49,026 nt of DNA from Sphaerospermopsis sp. SIO1G1 (GCA_010672785.1 JAAHFX010000010.1:47712-96737), one strand, 5' to 3'. Counted from the first letter of the stretch, positions 25,513-34,877 are shown. The notes: generated from the sequence alone by a model not told the origin. Numbers and translations: made by a program.

Positions 25513-25920
25513 ATGGCAAAAGATCGTTTTCACAATGCAGTGAGAACTGCTTTAGAAAAAGAAGAATGGCTCATAACTGCTGACCCTTATCAGGTAAGTG
25601 TGGGGGATATAGACTTTGAAATTGATTTAGCTGCACAGATGTTAGCAGCTGAAAGAGATGGAGAAAAGATTGCCGTCGAAATTAAAAGCTTCATTGGTGG
25701 CTCAAATGTCTCTGAATTTCATACCGCCTTGGGGCAATTCCTGAACTACCAATTTGCTTTGGAAAAATTTGATCCACAAAGGAAACTTTACTTAGCAATA
25801 CCTGACTCAGTTCATAAATCATTTTTTCAACGTCGTTTTACAAAGTCAGTAATTCAAAGAAATCAAATTAACCTACTCGTTTATGAGCCTAAACAGGAGA
25901 TAATAGTTCAATGGCAGTAG
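25513..25920 (+). CDS. xisH: XisH family protein
   Basis: This 135-residue protein of the fdxN-element excision-controlling XisH family has a PD-(D/E)XK-like nuclease core: acidic residues in GDIDFEIDLAAQ and the ExK motif in KIAVEIKSFIGG, followed by SEFHTALGQFLNYQFAL. In Anabaena, XisH and XisI are required with the recombinase XisF to excise the fdxN element. No xisF or nif gene is here, as for most xisHI copies in cyanobacteria. The gene overlaps xisI by ten bases. Confidence 0.93.
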   Translation: MAKDRFHNAVRTALEKEEWLITADPYQVSVGDIDFEIDLAAQMLAAERDGEKIAVEIKSFIGGSNVSEFHTALGQFLNYQFALEKFDPQRKLYLAIPDSVHKSFFQRRFTKSVIQRNQINLLVYEPKQEIIVQWQ

Positions 25921-26243
25921 AAGAATATCGTGAAATAGTTAAAAACATAATTTTAGAGAAATCACACAGAAAGTTTGCTCCCACTGATATAGAAGTACAA
26001 GCAGTTATAGATCATCACAATGATCACTACCTGTTGTTACACACTGGCTGGCGAGGTAATTATCGCACTCATGGATGCAGTATACACATTGATATCAAGA
26101 ATGGGAAAATCTGGATACAACATGATGGGACAGAAGTAGGAATTGCCACACTTTTACTAGAAAAAGGCGTACCTCAAACAGATATAGTGCTAGGTTTTCA
26201 CTCTCCAGAAATGCGTGAATTTACAGACTTTGCTACTCATTGA
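25911..26243 (+). CDS. xisI: XisI family protein
   Basis: XisI has 110 residues, with family motifs VEEYREIVKNIILEKSH, then DHHNDHYLLLHTGWRG, HIDIKNGKIWIQHDGTE and the C-terminal VLGFHSPEMREFTDFA. It is the partner of XisH. The start codon lies within the end of xisH in another frame, so translation is coupled. The pair looks intact and could be a specificity or regulatory module for recombination, or a conflict-type pair. Confidence 0.94.
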   Translation: MAVEEYREIVKNIILEKSHRKFAPTDIEVQAVIDHHNDHYLLLHTGWRGNYRTHGCSIHIDIKNGKIWIQHDGTEVGIATLLLEKGVPQTDIVLGFHSPEMREFTDFATH

Positions 26244-26255
26244 AGTTAGATAAAG

Positions 26256-26281
26256 TACCCGAACTTTAAACAATTCGGGTA
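26256..26281. terminator. possible bidirectional terminator between xisI and pilQ
   Basis: A perfect 8-bp stem, TACCCGAA / TTCGGGTA, with a 10-base loop lies between the convergent stops. T-rich tails are weak on both sides. Confidence 0.5.
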
Positions 26282-26291
26282 TCAACAAAAC

Positions 26292-28688
26292 CTACCTTCT
26301 ACTACCAGGCATATTCACATTTTGACGTTCTAACACCTGACGTACCTGTGGACTGGGATTGTAGTTATAACCGTAAGCAGAACGTTGGGAATCATCCATA
26401 ACTTGAGGAGTTAGTAAGACAATTACCTCACGACGCTCATTCTCTCTATTTGTACTCCTAAATAGAGAACCCAACAAAGGAATATCACCCAAAATCGGAA
26501 GTTTGGTAACTGTAGTCCGGTCTGAGTCTTGGATAATACCTGATAAAATTAGGGTTTGACCATCTCTGAGACGAATTAAACCAGACTCCAGAGTTCTGGC
26601 AGCCAACAAAGTAATAGTTCCATCAGGAGTAGCAGCACTACCACCAATACCAGCTACAGTTGGTGCAACAGATAAGGAGACAAAACCATTATCGTCTACT
26701 CTTTCTACCCTCACAGCCAGAGTTAAACCAGCTTCTTTAATAATTGGTTCTCTCAAATCTGGTGTAACTCGGATACCTCCATACACTTCTGAAGTTAACT
26801 GAACTTGGGCATTTTGACCTTCTTGAACAATGAGGGTAGGATCAGTGAGGATTTTCGCGTTGCCGTTTGTCACCTGAGTTTGTAAACTGGCTAGGAAACG
26901 TGTGGGATATTGGAATAATTGAGGCACTTCATAGGTAATCCGTCCATCCTGAACTTCAGTAATACCAGGTAACAGAGGATTATTAGTTGTACCAAAACCA
27001 GGGCGTGCATAATATCTGTTAAATGGTGAGCCACGGAAGAAATCAGGATTTAATGTAGGATCGATATCATTATTTGTACCAAATGGAGCATTGGTTTGAA
27101 AATCAAGAAATCCTTGCGCTTCTACACCAAATGGTGTTACATACTGTCCGGTTGGATCTGTTCCTTGAGTACCAATGATAGTGGGAGATAATACACTATT
27201 AACAGTGTTTGATTGACTTGGTGGATTTACCCGACCATAGTTAAATGCTGCTGCACCACCGTCACTGACAAAGAAAGAATCACCCAAACCAAAGGAAAAA
27301 CTGGCTTGATAATCTTGAATACCAGTGAGGTTAACATCAATAATCTTCAAGTTCACCACAACTTGACGACGACGTACATCTAACTGTGTTAACTGTGACA
27401 CAGCCATTTCTACTATCTTGGGATCACCAACTAAAGTGACAGAGTTTGTCCGTTCATCCCCAGAAGCTTGTAAACCTCTAAGTAAAGGTACAGAGTCTTT
27501 ATAATCAACTCTTTGCACTTCAATTTGAGTTTCTGTGGTAGTTTGAGTGGTCGTAACTGCGTTTTCTGCTCCACTCACTGGAACAGCGTTAACACTAGTA
27601 ACCAGTCTTTCACGGCTAACGGCACTTTCAGCACCCAGTGTCACTAAAAAATCTAACGCCGATTGCACAGTTACCTGATTGAGACGCAAACTCCGCATGA
27701 CTGTATTACGGGTAGAAGTGGGTAGGTTTGCTCCTACAAAAATTGTTCTCCCACTGCGGTTAGCTTGTAAGCCACTCAAGCGCAAAACGTAGTTAAATAC
27801 ATCTTGCACAGGTTCATTTTCTATATCTAGAGAAATAGTTTGGCTACTAGTGGTAACATTAGCACCTGGTCGAGTTGCACCTGGTCTATTGGCTTCGTTT
27901 TCTGAACCAATATAAGCTAAGTTCAATCCAGCAGCACGAGCTAATAATGATAAAACCTCCCTGACTGGAGCTTCTCGCAACACCAAACGGGGAACTCTTT
28001 CCTGTGTACCTAAATCAATTTCTGTCGGAGAAGTATCAGTGTTGGAGACTGTAATATCACCTACTGGTGGTGCAACTGCTCTAGGTAGAAAAGGAGGAGC
28101 AACATTATAGGGTTGATTTGGTCCTGCTGGTTTTGCAGGTTGACCGTCAATAGATATTTCTGGATTAGGGACTAATACATCTATTTTACCTGCCGGTTGA
28201 CTGGAGTTGGTAATGGTGCCTGGTGGTAAAGATGCTACGTTACTTCTATTTTGAGTTGTGCTGGTGGATGCAGTAACATTACCACCAGACATAAAGCCTA
28301 AAGTGATGTTGTTATCTTTCCGAATCACAGGTTGGTTAGCTGGTGCTTTATCCACTCCTGTTACTTTCACTCGAACACTATTAGCATCGAGTTGGTTAAC
28401 TTCAACTAATGCTATACCTGGTGCTGGACTTTCTTGGCGGAAATTCTCGCCTTTTGGTAAACGTAGTTGAGTGTTAATTATATCTGTAACTAATGCTGTA
28501 CCCCTTTTCGTTGTAAAAACCTGGGGTTTGTCGCCCGCAGAAGTAGTTAACATGACACTAATTCCCCCATTGGTGGGGTTTAGTTTCACTTCTGTAATTT
28601 GCGAAACTTGTGCAAAGGCTGGTTGTGAGGCTAATAAAACACAAGCAGCTGCACTAGAAAATAAAACATTACTATGAACTTGTTTCAC
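26292..28688 (-). CDS. pilQ: type IV pilus secretin PilQ
   Basis: This is the outer-membrane channel for the type IV pilus (798 residues), needed for twitching motility and DNA uptake. A signal peptide (residues 1-26) is followed by an AMIN domain (~30-130), a proline-rich linker, an STN/secretin N0-like domain (~235-320, REAPVREVLSLLARAAGLNL), an N1 domain (~325-450), a Gly/Asn-rich insert (~465-590), and the secretin barrel domain (~595-770). The barrel ends with DRTTVTKLPILGDIPLLGSL, the canonical secretin motif. It is the last gene of pilMNO-Q, with a 131-base gap after pilO. Confidence 0.95.
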   Translation of the reverse strand: MKQVHSNVLFSSAAACVLLASQPAFAQVSQITEVKLNPTNGGISVMLTTSAGDKPQVFTTKRGTALVTDIINTQLRLPKGENFRQESPAPGIALVEVNQLDANSVRVKVTGVDKAPANQPVIRKDNNITLGFMSGGNVTASTSTTQNRSNVASLPPGTITNSSQPAGKIDVLVPNPEISIDGQPAKPAGPNQPYNVAPPFLPRAVAPPVGDITVSNTDTSPTEIDLGTQERVPRLVLREAPVREVLSLLARAAGLNLAYIGSENEANRPGATRPGANVTTSSQTISLDIENEPVQDVFNYVLRLSGLQANRSGRTIFVGANLPTSTRNTVMRSLRLNQVTVQSALDFLVTLGAESAVSRERLVTSVNAVPVSGAENAVTTTQTTTETQIEVQRVDYKDSVPLLRGLQASGDERTNSVTLVGDPKIVEMAVSQLTQLDVRRRQVVVNLKIIDVNLTGIQDYQASFSFGLGDSFFVSDGGAAAFNYGRVNPPSQSNTVNSVLSPTIIGTQGTDPTGQYVTPFGVEAQGFLDFQTNAPFGTNNDIDPTLNPDFFRGSPFNRYYARPGFGTTNNPLLPGITEVQDGRITYEVPQLFQYPTRFLASLQTQVTNGNAKILTDPTLIVQEGQNAQVQLTSEVYGGIRVTPDLREPIIKEAGLTLAVRVERVDDNGFVSLSVAPTVAGIGGSAATPDGTITLLAARTLESGLIRLRDGQTLILSGIIQDSDRTTVTKLPILGDIPLLGSLFRSTNRENERREVIVLLTPQVMDDSQRSAYGYNYNPSPQVRQVLERQNVNMPGSRR

Positions 28689-28819
28689 AGTTCATTCCTC
28701 ACCTTTAATAAATAAAATTCAGTTTGTATATCTACGTGTTAGTTGGAGTTGCAAAACTAACTGGTATTGTATTGTATTGGCATTTCCCGCCAACAAAAAT
28801 GTTCGCCCATATTTGTGAT

Positions 28820-29611
28820 TTATCTCTTGTTTCCAGCTGCTTTTGCTGCTTCTGCTTGTTTAGCTTTAGCTATGTTGTCAGCTTCTTCTTCATTCAATGG
28901 CATTAATGCCACTAAATCAAAGGTGGTTAAAATTTTACCAGGTTCGCTTCTAACTGCGGGTCGGTCTCTATTGGTGTTGTCTATTTCCGGTTCTATGAGT
29001 TGGGAGTTATAATTCTCAACCAGTAATAAAGGCTGTAGTCGCTCAATGTTTTTCATGATTGACTGCATTTGTTCAAATCTGCCTTCAATTTCTACTTTAA
29101 TAATTTGGCGTTTGAGTTTGTTGTCAACTTTTTCACCTAGACTACCATCATTAATAATTTCTGGTTTCTCCCCCTCGGGTGCAAATCTCTTCAGTTGGGC
29201 TTTAATTAAGCTACTTCCAGTAGATACATCATTACTCCGATTAATTAAACTGTTAGTATCTAACAGCAGAGTATCTAAACTGCTTTCATTGGCAAATAGT
29301 TTTAATACTTGAGATTGTAGTGTTTTAGCCTCGTCTAAATCAGCCCTTACCTGATCAATTTGTGCTTCTTCCTTTCTCTTTTGCGCTACCGTTCTTTCTA
29401 ATTTTGCCGATTGAGTTTGTAGTTTTTGGAAACTTTCCCAAGCTGGCATTGCTGAATTCATAATCATATAAACACCACCCAGGAAACCCAAACTACCGAC
29501 TACAATACCGATAATTTTTGGTGTAAAAGTGATGCCAAAAGCAACAATATAGGATGGCTCATCAAAACCAGCACCACTTTTAGAAAAACTTATATCATCA
29601 CTTAATGTCAT
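28820..29611 (-). CDS. pilO: type IV pilus alignment protein PilO
   Basis: This inner-membrane protein has 263 residues. A cytoplasmic N-terminus (~30), one membrane helix (~29-49), a coiled coil (~55-105, rich in Gln/Lys/Glu) and a ferredoxin-like periplasmic domain follow. PilO dimerises with PilN to link the cytoplasmic PilM to the secretin. Its ATG overlaps the pilN stop by four bases (ATGA). A short Ala/Lys-rich C-terminal tail is present. PilP is absent, as is usual in cyanobacteria. Confidence 0.88.
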   Translation of the reverse strand: MTLSDDISFSKSGAGFDEPSYIVAFGITFTPKIIGIVVGSLGFLGGVYMIMNSAMPAWESFQKLQTQSAKLERTVAQKRKEEAQIDQVRADLDEAKTLQSQVLKLFANESSLDTLLLDTNSLINRSNDVSTGSSLIKAQLKRFAPEGEKPEIINDGSLGEKVDNKLKRQIIKVEIEGRFEQMQSIMKNIERLQPLLLVENYNSQLIEPEIDNTNRDRPAVRSEPGKILTTFDLVALMPLNEEEADNIAKAKQAEAAKAAGNKR

Positions 29612-30408
29612 TCTGGTAATGCTCCTGTTTTTTGCAGACTACGAATTCTATTAACTAATCCTACCGTGCCTTTTTTTTCTAATTCACTAAGTAATTCAGA
29701 GGCAGGCACTTGACTCAGATCAGCTTTAATAGTGTATTTAACCACTTGAGTTGGTTTAATTTTGGATTTACTTTTGGGAGGTATGGCCCCAGTAATAGGT
29801 GGCGCATCTACTAACTCGGCAGAAGTAATTCTACTGGCTGAGGAATCTAATAATTTTGATTCTGCCATGCTCAACAAAAAGTCGTTAACATCAGAAAAAG
29901 AGCGAGCATAACCGCTAATTTCTATCACACCAGAGGGGATAGAACCTTCTTCCTCATTTGTATTTTGTTGTGTACCACGTGAGCGTGATCTAGAGGGCAA
30001 CTCTGGAGGTATCTGTTTGATGTTCTCCACTTGCACATTGGCAGGAACACGATTTCTTAAATCGAATAACATGGCGGACCAAGGTCGAATCCGGTCAAAT
30101 ACGGTAACTAAAGCTTGGTTTTGTTCTTTAACGGCTGCTGTTTCAGTTCTAATTTTATTAATGTCTCCTATTTTACCGTCTAACTGTTTTTCTTCCTGAG
30201 TTAGTGTGGCAATTTTCTGTCTTAAGGAATTATTTTGTCCTTCAATGATCCATAAACTTAAGAAAACTAAAACGGGAAAAATTAAACCCACACCAAGCCC
30301 TATTCCCACAGGAATATACTCTTGCAGGTTTATAGATTGTGCTATTTTTTCTGCCCCAACTTCCTCTGGTGAGCGGTCTTGGAGGAAATTAATATCTAAA
30401 CTGTACAT
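29608..30408 (-). CDS. pilN: type IV pilus assembly protein PilN
   Basis: This 266-residue PilN protein starts with the short cytoplasmic motif SLDINFLQDR that docks on PilM. A membrane helix (~34-56), a coiled coil (~58-95) and a periplasmic domain (VPANVQVENIKQIP, GVIEISGYARSFSDVNDFL) follow. It lies between pilM (two-base gap) and pilO (overlap), so the three are co-transcribed. Confidence 0.92.
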   Translation of the reverse strand: MYSLDINFLQDRSPEEVGAEKIAQSINLQEYIPVGIGLGVGLIFPVLVFLSLWIIEGQNNSLRQKIATLTQEEKQLDGKIGDINKIRTETAAVKEQNQALVTVFDRIRPWSAMLFDLRNRVPANVQVENIKQIPPELPSRSRSRGTQQNTNEEEGSIPSGVIEISGYARSFSDVNDFLLSMAESKLLDSSASRITSAELVDAPPITGAIPPKSKSKIKPTQVVKYTIKADLSQVPASELLSELEKKGTVGLVNRIRSLQKTGALPE

Positions 30409-30410
30409 GA

Positions 30411-31553
30411 TTATGACTCCCGCATTCCTAACCCAAGTACAATCCCTAAACCGGGACGTTTAACTGGGGGATATTTTTCTTCTTCTACTTGTAAGGATAA
30501 ATCCTTAATTGGATCTATTTGAGTTGTGGCAAAACCTAATCTTTGGGTAAAAAACTCGTCCAGTTGTTGTAGTCCTCCACCCACTCCGGCCAGGAGGATT
30601 TGTGCTACTTCTAAACCTTCACTTTGATTAATATAAAAGTCTATGGAACGACGTAGTTCATCGGCTAATTCTCCCAAAATTTTTAACATTGGACCCATAC
30701 CAGGATTTGCACCAGTTAACCCTGTTCTAGAAGCATCAAGAGGATATGCTGGAATTGTCATATCCATTAACATATCCATTTCCCTAGATGTGGGTAAACT
30801 CATGGCTCTGGATAGGGCCGCTTGTAACTGATATGTTCCTATCGGAACTGTACGAGAAAATTGGGGAACTCCATTAATAATTATGGCAATTTCTGTACTA
30901 TCAAATTCAATATCTACCAATACTGCTGCTTCTTGAGGTCCAAATAGTCGCAGTTGATCACGAATAGTCCGAATTAAAGCAAAGCTGTTAATTTCTAAAA
31001 CATCAATGGCAATTCCTGCTTCAGCAAAAGTATTGAGATAAGTATCTGTTACTTCTTTACGAGTGGCAACTAATAAAACTTGTACTTTTTCAATGCCGTC
31101 TTCATCAACAAAGTACCCCAATTTTTGATAATCTACGTCTGCATCTTCTCTGGGATAAGGTAAGTACAATGCGGCTTCATGGTTGAGAACCATTTCTCTT
31201 AATTCTTTGTTATCCAATTCTGCGGGAACTGGAATGACACGGACTATAGCATCTCTCCCTGGTATACAAGTGGCTGCACGGGCGGCTTTGATTTTGTTTT
31301 CCGCCAGAGTTTCCTGCATCAGTTCTGCCATTCTGGGAGCGTCATTAATTTGACCATCAATGATAATCCCTTCTGGAACTGGAACTGTGATTAATGATTC
31401 GAGTTTTAATCCTTGGCGTTGTTTGCGTAGTTGGACTATATTCATTCGGTCAGGAGCAAGTTCAATTCCTACTCCTTTACCTTGTTTGCCAATCACTTTA
31501 CTAAAACTGCCGAGGTTAGCGAGGTTACTAAAATTATTTAAGACTTTGACCAC
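30411..31553 (-). CDS. pilM: type IV pilus assembly protein PilM
   Basis: This actin-like cytoplasmic ATPase-fold protein (380 residues) is the first gene of the pil operon. Motifs are GIELAPDRMNIVQLRKQ (phosphate-1 strand), then VLVDIEFDSTEIAIIINGVPQFSR (in part), and VAQILLAGVGGGLQQLDEFF near the C-terminus. PilM polymerises or forms a ring below PilN and PilO. The promoter should lie in 31554-31698, a spacer shared with the divergent solute-binding gene. Confidence 0.94.
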   Translation of the reverse strand: MVKVLNNFSNLANLGSFSKVIGKQGKGVGIELAPDRMNIVQLRKQRQGLKLESLITVPVPEGIIIDGQINDAPRMAELMQETLAENKIKAARAATCIPGRDAIVRVIPVPAELDNKELREMVLNHEAALYLPYPREDADVDYQKLGYFVDEDGIEKVQVLLVATRKEVTDTYLNTFAEAGIAIDVLEINSFALIRTIRDQLRLFGPQEAAVLVDIEFDSTEIAIIINGVPQFSRTVPIGTYQLQAALSRAMSLPTSREMDMLMDMTIPAYPLDASRTGLTGANPGMGPMLKILGELADELRRSIDFYINQSEGLEVAQILLAGVGGGLQQLDEFFTQRLGFATTQIDPIKDLSLQVEEEKYPPVKRPGLGIVLGLGMRES

Positions 31554-31698
31554 AGTTTTACTCTCTATACTGGATAAATGGCAATTTTAAATTCGTTTCT
31601 TAAGTAATTTGTGACTAAGTAATCTATATAGCCTATAATCTCGATATTTCTGCATAATTTTTTTTACCTACCCCTGCTAATCGTAAAAATATACCACG

Positions 31699-32997
31699 AT
31701 GATTCGATTGCATAAATTAAAACAATTAACTGTTTGGGCTTTATTAGGTGTACTAGCTAGTTGGATTGTTAGCTGTAACACTGGAGATGTTAACACAAGT
31801 ACCACCCAAGTAGCTTCCGAAACTGCAACTATTGAGTTTTGGACTATGCAACTCCAACCCAAGTTTACTGACTACTTCCAAAATCTGATCCAGAGTTTTG
31901 AGTCTAATCACCCCAATATTAAAGTTAAGTGGGTTGATGTACCTTGGGCAGCAATGGAGAACAAAATTTTAACAGCTGTCTCCGCAAAAACGCCACCAGA
32001 TGTTGTCAACCTTAACCCAGATTTTGCTTCTCAATTAGCCGGTCGGAATGCTTGGTTAGATTTAGATACAAAAGTACCAAGTGATGTGAAGTCCTCCTAT
32101 TTACCAAATATATGGCAAGCTAGTACGCTTAATGGTAAAAGTTTCGGTATCCCCTGGTATCTGACTACAAGACTAACTATTTATAACACTGATTTATTAA
32201 AACAAGCAGGTATTACAAAACCCCCTGCAACTTATACTGAATTAGCTCAAGTGGCACAGCAAATTAAAGATAAAACTCAAAAATATGCTTTTTTTGCTAC
32301 TTTTGTTCCTCAAGATTCTGGTGAGGTGTTGGAATCTTTGGTACAAATGGGTGTTACTTTGGTGGATGCTGAGGGTAAGGCGGCTTTTAATACTTCAGCA
32401 GGTAGGGCTGCTTTTCAGTATTGGGTAGATTTATATAAGAAGGGTTTACTACCTAGGGAATCTTTAACTCAAGGCCATCGTCATGCTATTGATTTATACC
32501 AGTCTGGGGAAACGGCTTTTTTAGCTTCTGGTGCTGAGTTTCTCAAGACTATTGCTAATAATGCGCCAAAAGTTGCTGAAGCTTCGGCTCTTGCTCCTCA
32601 AATCACTGGTACAACTGGTAAGAAGAATGTAGCGGTGATGAATGTTGTTGTTCCTCGTAATATTAAAAATCCTGATGCTGCTGTGAAGTTTGCTCTATTT
32701 CTCACTAATGATGAAAATCAGTTAGCTTTTGCTAAAGCTGCTAATGTTTTACCTTCGACTGTTAAGGCTTTATCTGATGGTTATTTTCAACAAGTTCCTT
32801 CAGATGCTTCCACTGTGGAAAAAGCTAGATTGATTAGTGCTAAACAAATGCAAACAGCGGAAGTTTTAACTCCCAAAATGAAGGATTTTAAGTTGTTGCA
32901 AAGAGCAATTTACAATAATCTCCAATCAGCTATGTTAGGACAAAAGACTGTCAATCAGGCTGTGTCAGATGCTGCACAGGAATGGGATAATAGGTAA
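31699..32997 (+). CDS. extracellular solute-binding lipoprotein (sugar type)
   Basis: This is an ABC importer substrate-binding protein of family 1 (432 residues). The signal peptide has lipobox IVSC (Cys at ~26), so it is a lipoprotein on the outer face of the inner membrane. The mature part begins TIEFWTMQLQPKF and has VKWVDVPWAAMENKI, TPPDVVNLNPDFASQLA and SFGIPWYLTTRLTIYNTDLL, typical of sugar or glycerol-phosphate binders. No permease or ATPase gene is adjacent. Ligand unknown. It diverges from pilM. Confidence 0.9.
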   Translation: MIRLHKLKQLTVWALLGVLASWIVSCNTGDVNTSTTQVASETATIEFWTMQLQPKFTDYFQNLIQSFESNHPNIKVKWVDVPWAAMENKILTAVSAKTPPDVVNLNPDFASQLAGRNAWLDLDTKVPSDVKSSYLPNIWQASTLNGKSFGIPWYLTTRLTIYNTDLLKQAGITKPPATYTELAQVAQQIKDKTQKYAFFATFVPQDSGEVLESLVQMGVTLVDAEGKAAFNTSAGRAAFQYWVDLYKKGLLPRESLTQGHRHAIDLYQSGETAFLASGAEFLKTIANNAPKVAEASALAPQITGTTGKKNVAVMNVVVPRNIKNPDAAVKFALFLTNDENQLAFAKAANVLPSTVKALSDGYFQQVPSDASTVEKARLISAKQMQTAEVLTPKMKDFKLLQRAIYNNLQSAMLGQKTVNQAVSDAAQEWDNR

Positions 32998-33042
32998 TTT
33001 GTAATGCTCCCTTCGGGAGAGCTTCGCTTACGTAATTCGTAT
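32998..33042. repeat. palindromic repeat (GCTCCCTTCGGGAG family)
   Basis: GCTCCCTTCGGGAGAGC folds into a hairpin and is flanked by TTACGTAATTCG. A related copy in opposite orientation lies at 34776-34848. It occupies the gap between convergent genes. Confidence 0.65.
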
Positions 33043-33043
33043 T

Positions 33044-34372
33044 TTATGAACTACCCAAAAAATAGCCGATAAGATAGAGAGAACCACATAAAACTACTAG
33101 GTTTTCTTTATTTTCTTTTATTTTTTCTGATGTAAAAGCAGTATCTAAAGCATTGAATACATCAGGAAAAGTTCTACAGATATCTAATTTTGGACACATC
33201 TCTAAAGCTAAATTGCTTAAATCTTCTAAATTTGCATAATTACTATCAGGAACAGGTACTAAATATAATTTATCTCCAGTTTTCAACAACTCTCGAAAAA
33301 TATCACTATGATCTTTATTGGCTAACATTCCCATTATCCAAGTGATACTTTCACGGTTTAAACTATCTACATATTTTCTCAAAACCTCTGCTGATGCTGG
33401 GTTGTGTGCGCCATCAATTAATAATTGATAATCCTGATTATTACGTTTGTTTTTCCAGTTAAACCACTGCATTCTCCCTGGCCATTTGGTTTTTTCTAAA
33501 CCTTGAATAATCGCTTGTTCAGGAATATCCCAACTTTGTTTTTTTAATACGTCTAAAGTAGCTAAAGCTAAAGCAGAATTATGTAGTTGAATTTGACCTT
33601 TTAACGGTAATTGATATTGAATTGTAGATTTAAAATATTCTGTTTTCTCCCCATCTCCCCATCTCCCCATCTCCCCATCTCCCCATCTATATTCTCCCCA
33701 TCCAGGATTAATTTCTGTGGCGGGTTGAGGTATAATTAATGGAGATTTTAATTCTATACTACGGGATATTACGACTTTTTTTGCATCCTCTGGTAGTTGT
33801 CCCATAACCACAGGACAACCAGCTTTGATAATACCTGCTTTTTCTCTAGCTATATCAGTTATTGTTGGGCCTAATTGTTGCCAATGTTCTTTACTGATTG
33901 AGGTAACTACTGTTACTAAAGGGTGTTCACAAACGTTAGTTGCATCTAACCGCCCTCCTAGGCCTACTTCCACTACGGCAATGTCTACTTTTTCTTGTGC
34001 AAAATATAACCAAGCGGCTGCGGTAATTACTTCAAATTGTGTAGGTGATTCTTCGTTTTTACTTATTGCTGCCTGAACCTGTTGTATTAATTGGGACAGA
34101 GTTTCTGGGGCGATCGCCTGCTCATTAACACATATTCTTTCTGTCCAGTCTATTAAATGGGGAGAAGTGTAACGACCTGTACGATAACCAGCTTGGGTGA
34201 GTACAGAAGAAAGATAAGCACACACTGAACCTTTACCGTTAGTACCAGCGACATGAATGACGGGTACTTGTTCATGGGGATTATTAAGTTTTGCTAATAA
34301 TTTAAAAATTCGGGAAAGTCCCAAATTCACACCAAATTTTTGGAAGGGTTGGAGTAAGGAGTCTATATTCAC
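33044..34372 (-). CDS. folC: folylpolyglutamate/dihydrofolate synthase
   Basis: This Mur-ligase-like enzyme makes dihydrofolate from dihydropteroate and glutamate and then adds polyglutamate tails. It has 442 residues. Motifs: P-loop VAGTNGKGSVCAYLSS (~43-58), RTGRYTSPHL, VEVGLGGRLDATN (~138), SISKEHWQQLG and the C-terminal IDGAHNPASAE. Start GTG at 34372. Around residues 228-245 the sequence WGDGEMGRWGDGEK is the translation of a CTCCCCAT octamer array, which is not part of the family and is probably a surface-loop insertion. Confidence 0.93.
   Translation of the reverse strand: MNIDSLLQPFQKFGVNLGLSRIFKLLAKLNNPHEQVPVIHVAGTNGKGSVCAYLSSVLTQAGYRTGRYTSPHLIDWTERICVNEQAIAPETLSQLIQQVQAAISKNEESPTQFEVITAAAWLYFAQEKVDIAVVEVGLGGRLDATNVCEHPLVTVVTSISKEHWQQLGPTITDIAREKAGIIKAGCPVVMGQLPEDAKKVVISRSIELKSPLIIPQPATEINPGWGEYRWGDGEMGRWGDGEKTEYFKSTIQYQLPLKGQIQLHNSALALATLDVLKKQSWDIPEQAIIQGLEKTKWPGRMQWFNWKNKRNNQDYQLLIDGAHNPASAEVLRKYVDSLNRESITWIMGMLANKDHSDIFRELLKTGDKLYLVPVPDSNYANLEDLSNLALEMCPKLDICRTFPDVFNALDTAFTSEKIKENKENLVVLCGSLYLIGYFLGSS
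33646..33688. repeat. CTCCCCAT octamer array inside folC
   Basis: Five tandem copies of the 8-base unit plus a partial one. Three units equal eight codons, giving the protein period WGDGEMGR. Loss or gain of one unit would shift the folC frame. Confidence 0.85.
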
Positions 34373-34376
34373 GGTT

Positions 34377-34426
34377 ATCAGGTGACAGGTGACAGGTGAC
34401 AGGTGACAGGTAACAGATGACAGATG
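34377..34426. repeat. CAGGTGA tandem array
   Basis: CAGGTGA heptamers drift into CAGATGA and CAGATGG, directly upstream of the folC start codon. Confidence 0.75.
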
Positions 34427-34496
34427 GCAGAGAATAGATTATTGTGATTTTGCTTCTTGCCTCTAGCCTTCTGTTCCCTGTTCCCTGTTCCCTTAA

Positions 34497-34622
34497 TTAA
34501 GCTTCTCTGTTCAAAAAGTTTTGTACTTGTCTGATAGCAGCAGCACCAATATTAAATGCAGCCCAACCAGCTGCAATGGCTAATGGTGCTAATACGATGA
34601 TTACACGGGTATCAATGTCCAT
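34497..34622 (-). CDS. psbY: photosystem II protein Y (PsbY)
   Basis: This 41-residue protein starts MDIDTRVIIVLAPLAIAAGW and continues AAFNIGAAAIRQVQNFLNREA (in part here). It has a single membrane helix (~6-26) and the PsbY-specific FNIGAAAIRQ. PsbY is a peripheral small subunit of photosystem II near cytochrome b559. A purine-rich stretch (GGAAC) lies before the ATG. It is too short for usual ORF thresholds but unmistakable. It is flanked by repeat sequence on both sides. Confidence 0.93.
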   Translation of the reverse strand: MDIDTRVIIVLAPLAIAAGWAAFNIGAAAIRQVQNFLNREA

Positions 34623-34737
34623 TTTAAGAGTTCCTTTGGTATGTGTAAATTAAAGTTTTGTCAACAGTTATCAATTTTTATTTTTATCTGAAGTGGGGTA
34701 TTTTTCCAAGAAGAAGTGTAAAGAATAATGAAGTTGG

Positions 34738-34860
34738 TGACTGGTGACTGGTGATTGGTGATTGGTGATTGGATAGTAATTACGTAAGCGTAGCTCTCCT
34801 GAAAGGAGCATTACGAATTACGAATTATGAATTACGAATTACCAAAGGTGATTGGTGACT
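34738..34860. repeat. TGGTGACTGGTGATTGG array and palindrome
   Basis: GACTGGT/GATTGGT heptamers (34738-34776) are followed by GTAAGCGTAGCTCTCCTGAAAGGAGCATTAC, given here in part as GCTCTCCTGAAAGGAGC, an imperfect hairpin related to 32998-33042, and then TTACGAA units. The whole forms the spacer before the carbonic-anhydrase-like gene. Confidence 0.7.
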
Positions 34861-34877
34861 GGGAATAATAAGATCCA

